Source: Streptomyces iakyrus
GTDB taxonomy: Bacteria > Actinomycetota > Actinomycetes > Streptomycetales > Streptomycetaceae
Direction of reading: 5' to 3'
NCBI RefSeq assembly: GCF_000717055.1
Contig: NZ_JNXI01000033.1
Location: 1-55,830, forward strand
DNA length: 55,830 nucleotides
Positions 23,815-32,525 of the stretch are shown here, piece after piece. The translations under genes were made by a program, and so were the position numbers. Positions within the stretch are counted from its first letter, which is position 1. Each line of letters opens with the position of its first letter. The notes under the pieces were generated by a model. The model was not told the origin of the DNA. It worked only from the letters and a program-made list of their open reading frames with translations, and did no database searches.

Positions 23815-25362
23815 TCAGGTGCAGACGGTCCCCGCCGGCGGCACCTTCCCGTCCAGCAGATAGCCGTTCACCGCACCCTGCACGCACTTGTTCTTGCTGT
23901 CGTACGCGCCGTGCCCCTGCCCCCGGTACGTCAGCTCGACCCCGACGCCCTTGCCCAGCGCGTTCACCATCGCCCGGGCGCCCTCGTACGGTGTGGCCGG
24001 GTCGCCCGTGTTGCCGACGACCAGAATGGGTGCCGCGCCCGGAGCGCTAACGTCCGGATGGTCGGCGGCGCCGGCCACGGCCCAGTCGGTGCAGCCGATC
24101 ATGCCCCAGGCCATGGAGTCGCCGAACAGGGGTGATGCGGCCCGGAACTGCGGCAGCAGCCGCTCGACATCGGCGGCGTCGTAGCGAGGTTTGGCGTCGG
24201 CGCAGCTGATGGCGGTGAAGGCGGCGGTCGAGTTGTCGTACTCGCCGTTCTCGCTGCGTCCGTTCATCAAGTCGGAGAGGATCATCAGGGTGCTGCCGTT
24301 GCCGTCGTAGGCTTCCTCCAGGCCGTCGGTGAGGAATTCCCACAGGTCCTTCGAGTACAGGGCCTGCAGGATGCCGCTGGTCGCCGCGGTCTGGGTCAGC
24401 TGGCGCGGGAAGATGCCCTCGACCGGCTTGCGGTCGAGGTCCTTCAGCAGTGTGGCGATGCGGTCCTTCACGTCCTGCGCACTGTCGCCGATCGGGCACT
24501 CCTCGGTCTTCGACACGCAGTCCTCGGCGAAGTTGTCGACAGCGAGCTGGAAACCCTTGGCCTGCCCCAACGACCCCTGCTCGGGGTTCTTCGTGGGATC
24601 GACGACGGCGTCGAACACGGCACGGCCGACCCGCTCGGGGAACAGGTGGGCGTAGACGCCGCCCAGCTCGGTGCCGTAGGAGATGCCGAAGTAGTGCAGC
24701 TTGTCGTCGCCGAGGACCTGGCGCATCAGGTCCAGGTCGCGCGCCGCGTCGGTGGTACGCACGTGGGGCAGGATCTTCTCCGAATTCTGCTCGCAGGCGT
24801 CGTTGAACTCCGTGGTGCTGTCGAGGAGCTGGGTGCGTTCGGCGGCGTCGTCGGGGGTGCCGTCCTGCTGGAAGTAGGCGTCGAGCTGCTGGTCGTTCTC
24901 GCAGATCACGGGGTCGCTGCGGCCGACCCCGCGCGGGTCGAAGCTCACCAGGTCGTAGCGGGTGCGCAGTTTTTCGTAGCTCTCGGCGAAGCCGGGGAGC
25001 GAGGAGACGCCCGAGCCGCCCGGGCCGCCGAAGTTGAAGATGAGCGAGCCGATGCGTTCGTTCTCGGCGCCGGTCGTGCCGACCCGGATCAGTTCGAGGC
25101 CGATGGTGTCGCCCTTCGGGTCGTCCCAGTCGAGCGGGGCCTTCATGGTGGCGCACTGCCACTCACCGCCGTCCGGGAGAGGAGAGGGCGAGGCGCCTCC
25201 GCCCTGCGCCTCGTCCGGAGCCGGGCAGGCCTTCCAGCTCAGTTCCTGCCGCGTGAGGTCCTCGTCCTGGGCCTCGTCGCTGCCGCACCCCGCCAGCATG
25301 GTGGACAACAGCACGGCGGAGAGGGTCAGTGCGGCGGCCCGCGGCCGGAGGAGGGAGGGCAT
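23815..25362 (-). CDS. secreted lipoprotein serine peptidase, paralogue of the previous
   Basis: 515 residues. The lipobox is TMLAGC (about residue 25). It has the same catalytic frame as the neighbour: FNFGGPGGSGVSSLPG, HYFGISYGTELGG, VVGNTGDPATPYEGARA, YRGQGHGAYDSKNK. It should be an aminopeptidase acting on the outer face of the membrane. The ATG at 25362 is chosen over one 21 nt upstream because it begins the signal peptide (MPSLLRPRAAALTLSA). CAGGAT ends 6 nt before it, suggesting a leaderless message. The gene pair looks like an old tandem duplication. Confidence 0.9.
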   Translation of the reverse strand: MPSLLRPRAAALTLSAVLLSTMLAGCGSDEAQDEDLTRQELSWKACPAPDEAQGGGASPSPLPDGGEWQCATMKAPLDWDDPKGDTIGLELIRVGTTGAENERIGSLIFNFGGPGGSGVSSLPGFAESYEKLRTRYDLVSFDPRGVGRSDPVICENDQQLDAYFQQDGTPDDAAERTQLLDSTTEFNDACEQNSEKILPHVRTTDAARDLDLMRQVLGDDKLHYFGISYGTELGGVYAHLFPERVGRAVFDAVVDPTKNPEQGSLGQAKGFQLAVDNFAEDCVSKTEECPIGDSAQDVKDRIATLLKDLDRKPVEGIFPRQLTQTAATSGILQALYSKDLWEFLTDGLEEAYDGNGSTLMILSDLMNGRSENGEYDNSTAAFTAISCADAKPRYDAADVERLLPQFRAASPLFGDSMAWGMIGCTDWAVAGAADHPDVSAPGAAPILVVGNTGDPATPYEGARAMVNALGKGVGVELTYRGQGHGAYDSKNKCVQGAVNGYLLDGKVPPAGTVCT

Positions 25363-25368
25363 GGTTCC

Positions 25369-25374
25369 ATCCTG
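25369..25374 (-). promoter_or_regulatory. -10-like hexamer before the peptidase paralogue
   Basis: CAGGAT on the minus strand, 6 nt before the ATG at 25362; no Shine-Dalgarno. Confidence 0.35.
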
Positions 25375-25533
25375 CGGCGGCACCGGACGGGGCGCGCGGG
25401 ACGCGTGCCGTACGAGGTAAGAGGTGCAAGAGGGTTCGGTGAGGCCAGAGGGCCGACGGAACGGACGGCCGCGATCGCCCCGCCGCGCAGGCCCGGCTGA
25501 CCGTGCGTGGGACCCGCTTCCGGCCCGGTCGGG

Positions 25534-28263
25534 TCAGAGGGCCTGCTTGCGCGTGAGGTGATTGAAGGCCAGCCAGCCCGGCAGCACGGGCAGCCACAGC
25601 GTCAGCAGACGGAACAGCAGGACCGCCGGCGCCGCGACCTCCTTCGGGAGCCCGACGGCGATCAGACCGACCGTCAGAGTCGCCTCGACCGCGCCCACAC
25701 CGCCCGGTGTCGGAGCCGCCGACCCCAGGGCGTTGCCCGCGAGGAAGACGACGGCGACGCTGGCGAGGCTGATCGACGTGGACTCGTCGCCGAACGCGCG
25801 GATCGAGGCGTCCAGGCACATCACGAAGCAGGCGGTCAGCAGCAGCATGCCGCCGATGCCGGTGACCAGCTTCTGCGGCCGTTGCAGCACGTCCAGCATG
25901 CGCGGCACGACGCCCGCGAACAGCGACCGCACACGCGTGGACACGAACTTGCGCAGGAACGGCACCGACGTCACCACGAGCACGAGCACCGCGACCGTCA
26001 GCAGACCCGCGATGACCGTCCGGGACGGCGACAGCGACGGCGTCTTCTCGGTGCCGGTCAGATAGCCGAAGGACAGCAGCATCAGGATGTGACAGCCGAG
26101 CCCGAACAGCTGCGACGCGCCGACACTCGCCACCGCGAGCCCGGGCCGCACGCCCGCGCGCTGGAGGAAGCGCGTGTTCAGGGCGACTCCGCCCACCGCC
26201 GCCGGGGCGACGATCTTCACGAACGATCCGGCGACCTGCGCCGCCACGGTCCGTACGAACGGCACCCGCTCGGGCACGAATCCCAGCAGCGCCATCGCCG
26301 CCGCCACGTAGCTGCACATCGAGAACAGCACGGCCGCGGCGACCCAGCCCCACTCGGCGTTCGCGATGAGCGGCCCGAACTCGATGTGCGTGAGCTGCGT
26401 CAGCAGGAAGTACGCGCCGATCGCGCCGGCCATGAAACTGATCAGCGTGCGCGGCCGCACCCGCTCCAGCCGGGCCGGCTCGACGGGTGCCTGCGGCCTG
26501 ATCCGCAGTACCGCGTGCCGGATCTGCGTGAGCAGGTCCTCCTCGCGCGCCTCCTCCACGGCCTCGTCGATCGCCCGCTTCTCGGCCCGCTGCTCGGCCC
26601 GTACGGCCTTCTTGTCGGGCTTCTCCAGGACGGGCACGGGGTCGTCCGCGTCGCCCTCCAGGCGGACCTGTTTGGCCTGCCGGGACGCCTCCAGGACCGC
26701 GTCGCGCTCGCGCTGTGCCCGCTCCCGGGCCAGTCTGCGCAGCGTCGCGCGCGTGGAGCGGCTGAGGGCGATGGGCTGGAGCATCGGCAGGCAGTCCGCC
26801 ACCGCGTCCGGACCGAGCACGCCCACCGCCGACGCGACCGCCCGCTCGGCGCCCACCCGCAGGCCGAGCGTCACCAGCAGCTGGGAGGTGTCCATGCGCA
26901 GCAGCAGATCACCGGCCGCGATCTCGCCGACGCGCAGGTCGGTGAGGATCACCGTGCCGGAACGATCCACCAGAATCGCGTCTCCCACCAGCCTGCGATG
27001 CGCGATGCGCCGCGACTGCAGGGCCTTCACCTGGTGCCAGGTGTCGCGCAGCAGGTCGTCGGTGATCTCCTCGTCCGACAGCGAGTCGAGGGTGCGTCCG
27101 CCGCTGTGCTCGTAGACGAGCATCACCGCGTCGGGGCCGAGCTCGGAGGTGGCGATCAGCTTGGGCGCGTTGGCGCCGGCCGCGATCGCCGCGTACGCCA
27201 GCAGGGCCTCCTGCTCCAGGGCCTGCCGCAGCGACTGGAGGCTGCTGCGGGTGGCGAAGCCGCGCAGGGTGAGGTTGCGCCAGGCGCGGTAGAAGAAGCC
27301 CTGGGCCTGCTGCTCCCGGTCGACCACCGTCACGTCGAGGGGCGGGCCGTCCTCCAGCGTGACGAAGTAGCGCCGGCCTCGGTCCCCGGTGTCAGGGTTG
27401 TCCGAGGTGTCCTCGCGGGACGCGCTGACGGGGCGGAAGCCGACGGTCCGCAGGCCGGCCATCAGCGTCTGTCCGGTGGGCCGGACGTTGGGCGAGCCGA
27501 CCGCGTACAGCGTGCCGTAGGCCACGGTCCAGCCGATCAGCACGGTCAGGATGATCGAGAACGGGGTCGTGTACCCGGTGACGAGCATCGAGAAGGCGTC
27601 GAGGAGCAGCACCACCCACAGCACCGCGCGCCAGCGCGGTCTGCGCGACATGCCGACGGCCGTCATGTAGGCGATGACGGGGGCCAGATAGCCGTGCACG
27701 GGATCGGTCAGGGCGTGGATGTCACCGGGGGAGGGCTGGGTGAGCGCTTCCTGGATCGAGTCGGGGGCGGCCCGGGCGACCCACAGGTCCGTGGCGAGGG
27801 TCACACCGTGTGCGAGGACCGCCGCGAGCACGCCGTCGGCGATGCGCAGTCCGTCCCGTTTGATCAGACGCTCGATGGCGAAGGCGACCGGCACCAGCAG
27901 GATGGCGATGCTGGAGGCCAGCCCCGCGATCTTGATGAGCAGGTCGGGCGCCTGACCGGTGCCCTTGTTGATGTCCTGTTCGAGGCCGGAGGTGGTGCCG
28001 TGCGCGAACGCGGCGATCCCGATCAGGATCGCGACGGCGAGCACGCCCACCAGCAGGCGCATCAGGTCGGAGGGGCGGTGCACGCGCGCGGGGAGCAGCG
28101 GTTCGTCGCCCTCCACCTCGTCGATGTGCGCGAAGTCGGGCTCCTCGGCGGCCGCGCGGTTCTTCTTCGCCGCCCCCTTCGGACCGTCGTCCCGAGTGCC
28201 CGGGCGCGACGAAGCGTCAGAGGTGCCTTCCGTGTCCTCGGGGTGCGCACCTTGCTGCTTCAT
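25534..28263 (-). CDS. LPG-synthase/flippase-type membrane protein with pseudokinase domain
   Basis: 909 residues. It has an N-terminal acidic tail (1-50), membrane segments at about 60-80, 100-125, 140-165 and 200-250, then a cytoplasmic region at ~310-480 that resembles an AarF/aminoglycoside-type kinase fold. In it IAHRRLVGDAILVDRSG (about 420) replaces the HRDL...N catalytic loop, and LTDLRVGEIA the DFG motif, so it is probably inactive. A basic helical linker follows. From ~600 to the end lies an LPG_synthase_TM (UPF0104) domain with TPGGVGAVEATLTVGL and PVLPGWLAFNHL near the C-terminus. It is probably involved in lipid or polyprenyl-linked transport, with the kinase-like part sensing or scaffolding. 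The ATG at 28263 is chosen for GAAGAGA upstream. Confidence 0.8.
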   Translation of the reverse strand: MKQQGAHPEDTEGTSDASSRPGTRDDGPKGAAKKNRAAAEEPDFAHIDEVEGDEPLLPARVHRPSDLMRLLVGVLAVAILIGIAAFAHGTTSGLEQDINKGTGQAPDLLIKIAGLASSIAILLVPVAFAIERLIKRDGLRIADGVLAAVLAHGVTLATDLWVARAAPDSIQEALTQPSPGDIHALTDPVHGYLAPVIAYMTAVGMSRRPRWRAVLWVVLLLDAFSMLVTGYTTPFSIILTVLIGWTVAYGTLYAVGSPNVRPTGQTLMAGLRTVGFRPVSASREDTSDNPDTGDRGRRYFVTLEDGPPLDVTVVDREQQAQGFFYRAWRNLTLRGFATRSSLQSLRQALEQEALLAYAAIAAGANAPKLIATSELGPDAVMLVYEHSGGRTLDSLSDEEITDDLLRDTWHQVKALQSRRIAHRRLVGDAILVDRSGTVILTDLRVGEIAAGDLLLRMDTSQLLVTLGLRVGAERAVASAVGVLGPDAVADCLPMLQPIALSRSTRATLRRLARERAQRERDAVLEASRQAKQVRLEGDADDPVPVLEKPDKKAVRAEQRAEKRAIDEAVEEAREEDLLTQIRHAVLRIRPQAPVEPARLERVRPRTLISFMAGAIGAYFLLTQLTHIEFGPLIANAEWGWVAAAVLFSMCSYVAAAMALLGFVPERVPFVRTVAAQVAGSFVKIVAPAAVGGVALNTRFLQRAGVRPGLAVASVGASQLFGLGCHILMLLSFGYLTGTEKTPSLSPSRTVIAGLLTVAVLVLVVTSVPFLRKFVSTRVRSLFAGVVPRMLDVLQRPQKLVTGIGGMLLLTACFVMCLDASIRAFGDESTSISLASVAVVFLAGNALGSAAPTPGGVGAVEATLTVGLIAVGLPKEVAAPAVLLFRLLTLWLPVLPGWLAFNHLTRKQAL

Positions 28264-28436
28264 CGTCTCTTCTTGGTCTCGTATCACCGGTCACCGCCCG
28301 CACGATGGTGGCATGCCGCACCGGCACACGGGGCAATCAGGGTGCACATGCGGGGGCGGACAGTCTGCCCGACGCACTCGTGCCGGGCGAGCAGAACGCT
28401 CCGGAGCACGCCCGGCCCGTTGTCGGTGGGGTGGGG

Positions 28437-28442
28437 CAGGAT
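28437..28442 (+). promoter_or_regulatory. -10-like hexamer before the alkyltransferase-like gene
   Basis: CAGGAT lies 7 nt before the ATG at 28450. Confidence 0.35.
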
Positions 28443-28449
28443 GGGGCGG

Positions 28450-28839
28450 ATGAGTGAGCAGAGCCCTGAGGGGGGCGGGCACGAGGACGAGCCCGTGCAT
28501 GCGCTGCCCGAGTACGCCGAGCGGGTCCTCGACGTCGCCGAGCTGATCCCGCCGGGCCGGGTCATGACCTACGGGGACGTCGCCGAATGGCTGGAGCAGG
28601 GCGGTCCGCGGCAGGTCGGCCGGGTGATGGCGCTCTACGGGGGAGCCGCCCCGTGGTGGCGCGTCGTCCGCGCGGACGGCGTCCTGCTGCCGGGGCACGA
28701 ACAACGGGCGCTCGGACACTACCGGGCGGAGGGCACGCCCTTGAAGGAGGCGAGCCGCGCCGCCGAGGGCCACCTGCCGCGCATCGACATGAGACGGGCG
28801 CGGTGGGACGGCGGTGATCGCGCGGAGGGTCACACCTGA
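28450..28839 (+). CDS. alkyltransferase-like (ATL) DNA-binding protein
   Basis: 129 residues with the MGMT DNA-binding fold: LIPPGRVMTYGDVAEWLEQGGPRQVGRVMALYGG is the helix-turn-helix region, including the Arg finger. The active-site PCHR motif is replaced by PWWRVVRADG near residue 67, so the alkyl-accepting Cys is a Trp. ATL proteins bind O6-alkylguanine and hand the lesion to nucleotide excision repair. A disordered acidic N-terminus of about 20 residues precedes the domain. It sits just upstream of the AdnAB helicase-nuclease genes, consistent with a repair context. Confidence 0.88.
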   Translation: MSEQSPEGGGHEDEPVHALPEYAERVLDVAELIPPGRVMTYGDVAEWLEQGGPRQVGRVMALYGGAAPWWRVVRADGVLLPGHEQRALGHYRAEGTPLKEASRAAEGHLPRIDMRRARWDGGDRAEGHT

Positions 28840-28911
28840 CAGCTTCCGCCATCGGACGGCCTCCTGTGTGACCCGTGATCCGTACGGGGGAATCGGGGCA
28901 CACCGGCGGCA

Positions 28912-28923
28912 TGACGTACGTTC
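28912..28923. promoter_or_regulatory. degenerate LexA-box-like site upstream of adnA
   Basis: TGAC-GTAC-GTTC matches the right half of the actinobacterial GAAC-N4-GTTC SOS box, with two mismatches in the left half. It lies about 190 nt upstream of the adnA start. Confidence 0.25.
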
Positions 28924-29105
28924 GTGAGTCGAGGGGCATGAGTGCCGCGAGTGCCGTGAGTGGCCGGTGGGAAGAAGGGGAAGCCCTGCTTCCGCCTTAC
29001 TCGTCGGCGTAGCGTCGGCTGCGCGTGCCCCCGTCACCCCGCGGTCACCGCCCGCCACCCGCGGTGGCCCGCCAACCAGCACTTCCACCAGAACCGGCGA
29101 ACCAC

Positions 29106-32100
29106 GTGAGCTCCTCTTCCTCCACCAGCGGCCTGCCGCACCCCCGGGTACGGCGGGGGAACCGTGGCGCTTACCGACTCGTACGTACCCCTCCTGCCCG
29201 CGTGGACCCCCCTCATTTGGACGCCTCACAGCGCTCCGTGGTTGACCACACGGCGGGTCCGCTCCTCGTCCTCGCAGGTCCGGGCACCGGCAAGACCACC
29301 ACCCTCGTCGAGTCCGTGGCCGAGCGCGTGGCCCGGGGCGGGGACCCCGAGCGCGTCCTGGTACTCACCTTCAGCCGCCGGGCCGCGGTCGAGCTGCGCG
29401 ACCGCATGGCCCGGCGGACCGGGGCCGCCCGCGCTCCCCGGGCGACCACCTTCCACTCGTTCTGCTACGCCCTGGTCCGCGCCCACCAGGACAGCGCCCT
29501 GTTCGTGGAGCCGCTGCGGCTGCTGTCCGGCCCCGAACAGGACGTCTCGGTGCGCGAACTGCTCGCGGGCCAGCTGGACCTGGAACGGCTCGGGCTCGCG
29601 CACGTGCGCTGGCCCGACGAACTGCGCGCCTGCCTGACCACCCGCGGTTTCGCCGACGAGGTCCGCGCGGTCCTCGCCCGCAGCCGTGAACTGGGCCTCG
29701 GCCCCGACGCCCTGGACGCCTTCGCCCGCCGCACGGGACGGCCCGACTGGCGCGCCGCGGCCGCCTTCCTCGCCGAGTACCTCGACGTGCTCGACCTCCA
29801 GGGTGTGATCGACTACGCGGAACTCGTCCACCGCGCGGTGCTCCTCGCACGCCGCCCCGAGGTCGCGGCGTGGCTCGCCGCCCGGTACGACGCCGTCTAC
29901 GTCGACGAGTACCAGGACACCGATCCCGCTCAGGTACGACTGCTGGACGCCCTGGCCGGCGGCGGCCGCACGCTCGTGGCCTTCGGCGATCCCGACCAGT
30001 CGATCTACGCGTTCCGCGGGGCCGACGTGAACGGCATCCTGGACTTCCCGCACGCCTTCCCCCGCGCGGACGGCCGCCCGGCCCCCGTCACCGTGCTGCG
30101 CACGTCCCGCCGCTCCGGCGCCGGTCTGCTGGCCGCCACCCGGCTGCTCACCCAGCGCATGCCGCTGACCCGGCTGCCCGCCGAGAAGGTGCGCGCCCAC
30201 CGCGAACTCGCCCCCGTACGGGGCGGCGGCCGCGTCGAGGCGTACACGTACCCGACGTCCGGGACGGAGCTGGACAACATCGCCGACATCCTCCGCAGGG
30301 CCCACCTGGAGGACGGCGTCCCGTGGAGGGACATGGCCGTCCTGGTGCGCGCCGGCACCCGCACCATCCCCACGGTCCGCCGCGCCCTCACCGCGGCGGG
30401 CGTCCCCGTCGACGGCGACGGTGATGACGTGCCGCTGCGGCACGAACCGGCGGTGGCACCGCTGCTGACGGCCTTGCGGGCGGTGGCCCTGGCGGAGGCC
30501 GCCGGGCCTGCCGATACGAATACGGCGGCCGACGGTGCGCCCGACTCGGAGCCGACCGTCTCCTGGCTCGACACCGAGACCGCCCTCACTCTCCTGACCT
30601 CACCCCTCGCGAGCATGGACGCGGCCGACCTGCGCCGCCTCGGCCGCGCCCTGCGCGACGAGGAACGGGCCGCCGGCAACCCGCTTCCGCCGCCCTCCGA
30701 CGTGCTGCTCGCGCAGGCACTCGCCGAGCCGGAGCGGCTGGCCGTGCACGACCCGGCGTACGCGCGCGGCGCCCAGCGCCTCGGCGCACTGCTGCGCAAG
30801 GCCCGCGAGCGCCTGGCCGGCGGCGGTACGGCCGAGGAGGCGCTGTGGGACCTCTGGGACGGCACACCGTGGCCCGCACGACTGGAGCGGGCCGCCCGCC
30901 GGGGCGGCGCCGCCGGGCGCAACGCGGACCGCGACCTGGACGCCGTCTGCGCCCTGTTCGCCACCGCGGCCCGCGCCGAGGAACGCACCGGCGGCCGGGG
31001 CACCCTGAACTTCCTGGAGGAGATCGAGGCCGAGGACATCGCCGCCGACACCCTCGCGCGGCGCACCGTACGCCCCGACGCCGTCCGCCTGATGACCGCC
31101 CACCGCTCCAAGGGCCTTGAGTGGCGCCTCGTGGTCGTGGCGGGGGTGCAGGAGGGCCTGTGGCCGGACCTGCGCCGCCGCGGCTCCCTCCTGGAGGCCG
31201 ACCGCATCGGCCGCGACGGGCTCGCCGAACCCCTCACCCCCGGCGCGCTGCTCGCCGAGGAGCGCCGCCTGTTCTACGTGGCCGCCACGCGCGCGAGCGA
31301 ACGTCTCGTCGTCACCGCGGTCAAGGCCCCCGCGGACGACGGTGACCAGCCCTCCCGCTTCCTGACCGAACTCGGCGTCGAACCCAAGGACGTCACCGGA
31401 CGCCCCCGCCGCCCGCTGTCCGTGGCCGCACTCGTCGCGGAACTGCGGGCCACCACGGTCGACCCGCGCGTCTCCGACGCCCTCCGGGAGGCCGCCGCCC
31501 GCCGCCTGGCCCGGCTCGCCGCCCTCGCCGACGAGGACGGCCGCCCCCTGGTGCCGTCCGCGCACCCCTACCGCTGGTGGGGCATGTTCGAGCCCACCGA
31601 GTCCAAGGTGCCGCTGCGCGACCGCGACCAGCCCGTCGTGCTCTCCGGCAGCGCCCTCGACCAGCTCGCCAACACCTGCGCCCTGCAGTGGTTCCTGGGC
31701 CGCGAGGTGAAGGCCGACGCACCCGCCACGGCCGCCCAGGGCTTCGGCAACGTCGTGCACGTCCTCGCCGACGAGGTCGCCTCCGGGCACACCCCGGCCG
31801 ACCTCGGTGTCCTCATGGAACGCCTCGACTCCGTGTGGAACGCGCTGGCCTTCGACGCGCCGTGGAAGTCGGCCCAGGAGAAGGACAACGCGCGCGTGGC
31901 GCTCGAACGGTTCCTGCAGTGGCACGTCATGAACCGCACCGGGCGCACCCCGGTGGCCAGCGAGCACGACTTCGACGTCACCCTCGAAGCGGGCGACTAC
32001 CAGGTGCGCATCCGCGGCCAGATGGACCGGGTCGAGGCCGACGGCGACGGTCGCGCCTACGTGGTCGACTTCAAGACCGGAAAGCAGGCGCCCGGTTCCA

Positions 32101-32435
32101 AGGAAGTGGAGCGCCACCCGCAGCTGGCCGTCTACCAGCTGGCCGTCCGCGAGGGCGCCGTCGACGAGGCCTTCGACGGCGTGCGTCCCGAGCCGGGCGG
32201 CGCCGAACTCGTCCACCTCCGGCAGGGAGCGGCCAAACGCGACGGCGGCGAGACCCTGCCCAAGGTGCAGGCCCAGGAGCCGCTGGAGGGGGAGTGGGTC
32301 GGCGACCTGCTCGCCACCGCCGCCGGCAAGGTCCTCGACGAACGGTTCACACCGACCGCCGGGCAGCACTGCACGCACTGCGCGTTCCGGGCCTCGTGCA
32401 GCGCCCGGCAGGAGGGGCGCCACGTGGTGGAGTGA
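29106..32435 (+). CDS. adnA: AdnA-like helicase-nuclease subunit
   Basis: 1109 residues. UvrD/Rep motor: LAGPGTGKTTTL (about 55), FSRRAAVELRDRM, YVDEYQDTDPAQ (about 265), FGDPDQSIYAFRGAD, TAHRSKGLEW. A RecB-type nuclease domain at the C-terminus has YVVDFKTGK (about 985) and Q-L-A-V-Y. Four Cys (NTCALQW near 857 and CTHCAFRASC near 1090) form the probable iron-sulfur cluster. AdnA pairs with AdnB to resect double-strand breaks, the actinobacterial counterpart of RecBCD/AddAB. The start is uncertain: GTG 29106 is preferred, but GTG 29025 in the same frame has TAGCGT 9 nt upstream. The gene is followed by adnB 90 nt later. Confidence 0.9.
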   Translation: MSSSSSTSGLPHPRVRRGNRGAYRLVRTPPARVDPPHLDASQRSVVDHTAGPLLVLAGPGTGKTTTLVESVAERVARGGDPERVLVLTFSRRAAVELRDRMARRTGAARAPRATTFHSFCYALVRAHQDSALFVEPLRLLSGPEQDVSVRELLAGQLDLERLGLAHVRWPDELRACLTTRGFADEVRAVLARSRELGLGPDALDAFARRTGRPDWRAAAAFLAEYLDVLDLQGVIDYAELVHRAVLLARRPEVAAWLAARYDAVYVDEYQDTDPAQVRLLDALAGGGRTLVAFGDPDQSIYAFRGADVNGILDFPHAFPRADGRPAPVTVLRTSRRSGAGLLAATRLLTQRMPLTRLPAEKVRAHRELAPVRGGGRVEAYTYPTSGTELDNIADILRRAHLEDGVPWRDMAVLVRAGTRTIPTVRRALTAAGVPVDGDGDDVPLRHEPAVAPLLTALRAVALAEAAGPADTNTAADGAPDSEPTVSWLDTETALTLLTSPLASMDAADLRRLGRALRDEERAAGNPLPPPSDVLLAQALAEPERLAVHDPAYARGAQRLGALLRKARERLAGGGTAEEALWDLWDGTPWPARLERAARRGGAAGRNADRDLDAVCALFATAARAEERTGGRGTLNFLEEIEAEDIAADTLARRTVRPDAVRLMTAHRSKGLEWRLVVVAGVQEGLWPDLRRRGSLLEADRIGRDGLAEPLTPGALLAEERRLFYVAATRASERLVVTAVKAPADDGDQPSRFLTELGVEPKDVTGRPRRPLSVAALVAELRATTVDPRVSDALREAAARRLARLAALADEDGRPLVPSAHPYRWWGMFEPTESKVPLRDRDQPVVLSGSALDQLANTCALQWFLGREVKADAPATAAQGFGNVVHVLADEVASGHTPADLGVLMERLDSVWNALAFDAPWKSAQEKDNARVALERFLQWHVMNRTGRTPVASEHDFDVTLEAGDYQVRIRGQMDRVEADGDGRAYVVDFKTGKQAPGSKEVERHPQLAVYQLAVREGAVDEAFDGVRPEPGGAELVHLRQGAAKRDGGETLPKVQAQEPLEGEWVGDLLATAAGKVLDERFTPTAGQHCTHCAFRASCSARQEGRHVVE

Positions 32436-32513
32436 GCTATCGCACCACCTGTGCTGACCTGCGCTTCCTGTTCCCCGGAGGCCCGTTCGGTCACCACTGT
32501 CAGTGGCCGCCGC

Positions 32514-32519
32514 TAGCCT
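32514..32519 (+). promoter_or_regulatory. -10-like hexamer before adnB
   Basis: TAGCCT lies 6 nt before the GTG at 32526, with no clear ribosome-binding site, suggesting a separate leaderless message for adnB. Confidence 0.4.
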
Positions 32520-32525
32520 TTCGAT

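Noticed and set aside
25507..28839. 1110-codon plus-strand frame ending in the ATL protein
   Set aside because: Only the last 129 codons are real; the rest is antisense to the membrane/pseudokinase gene.
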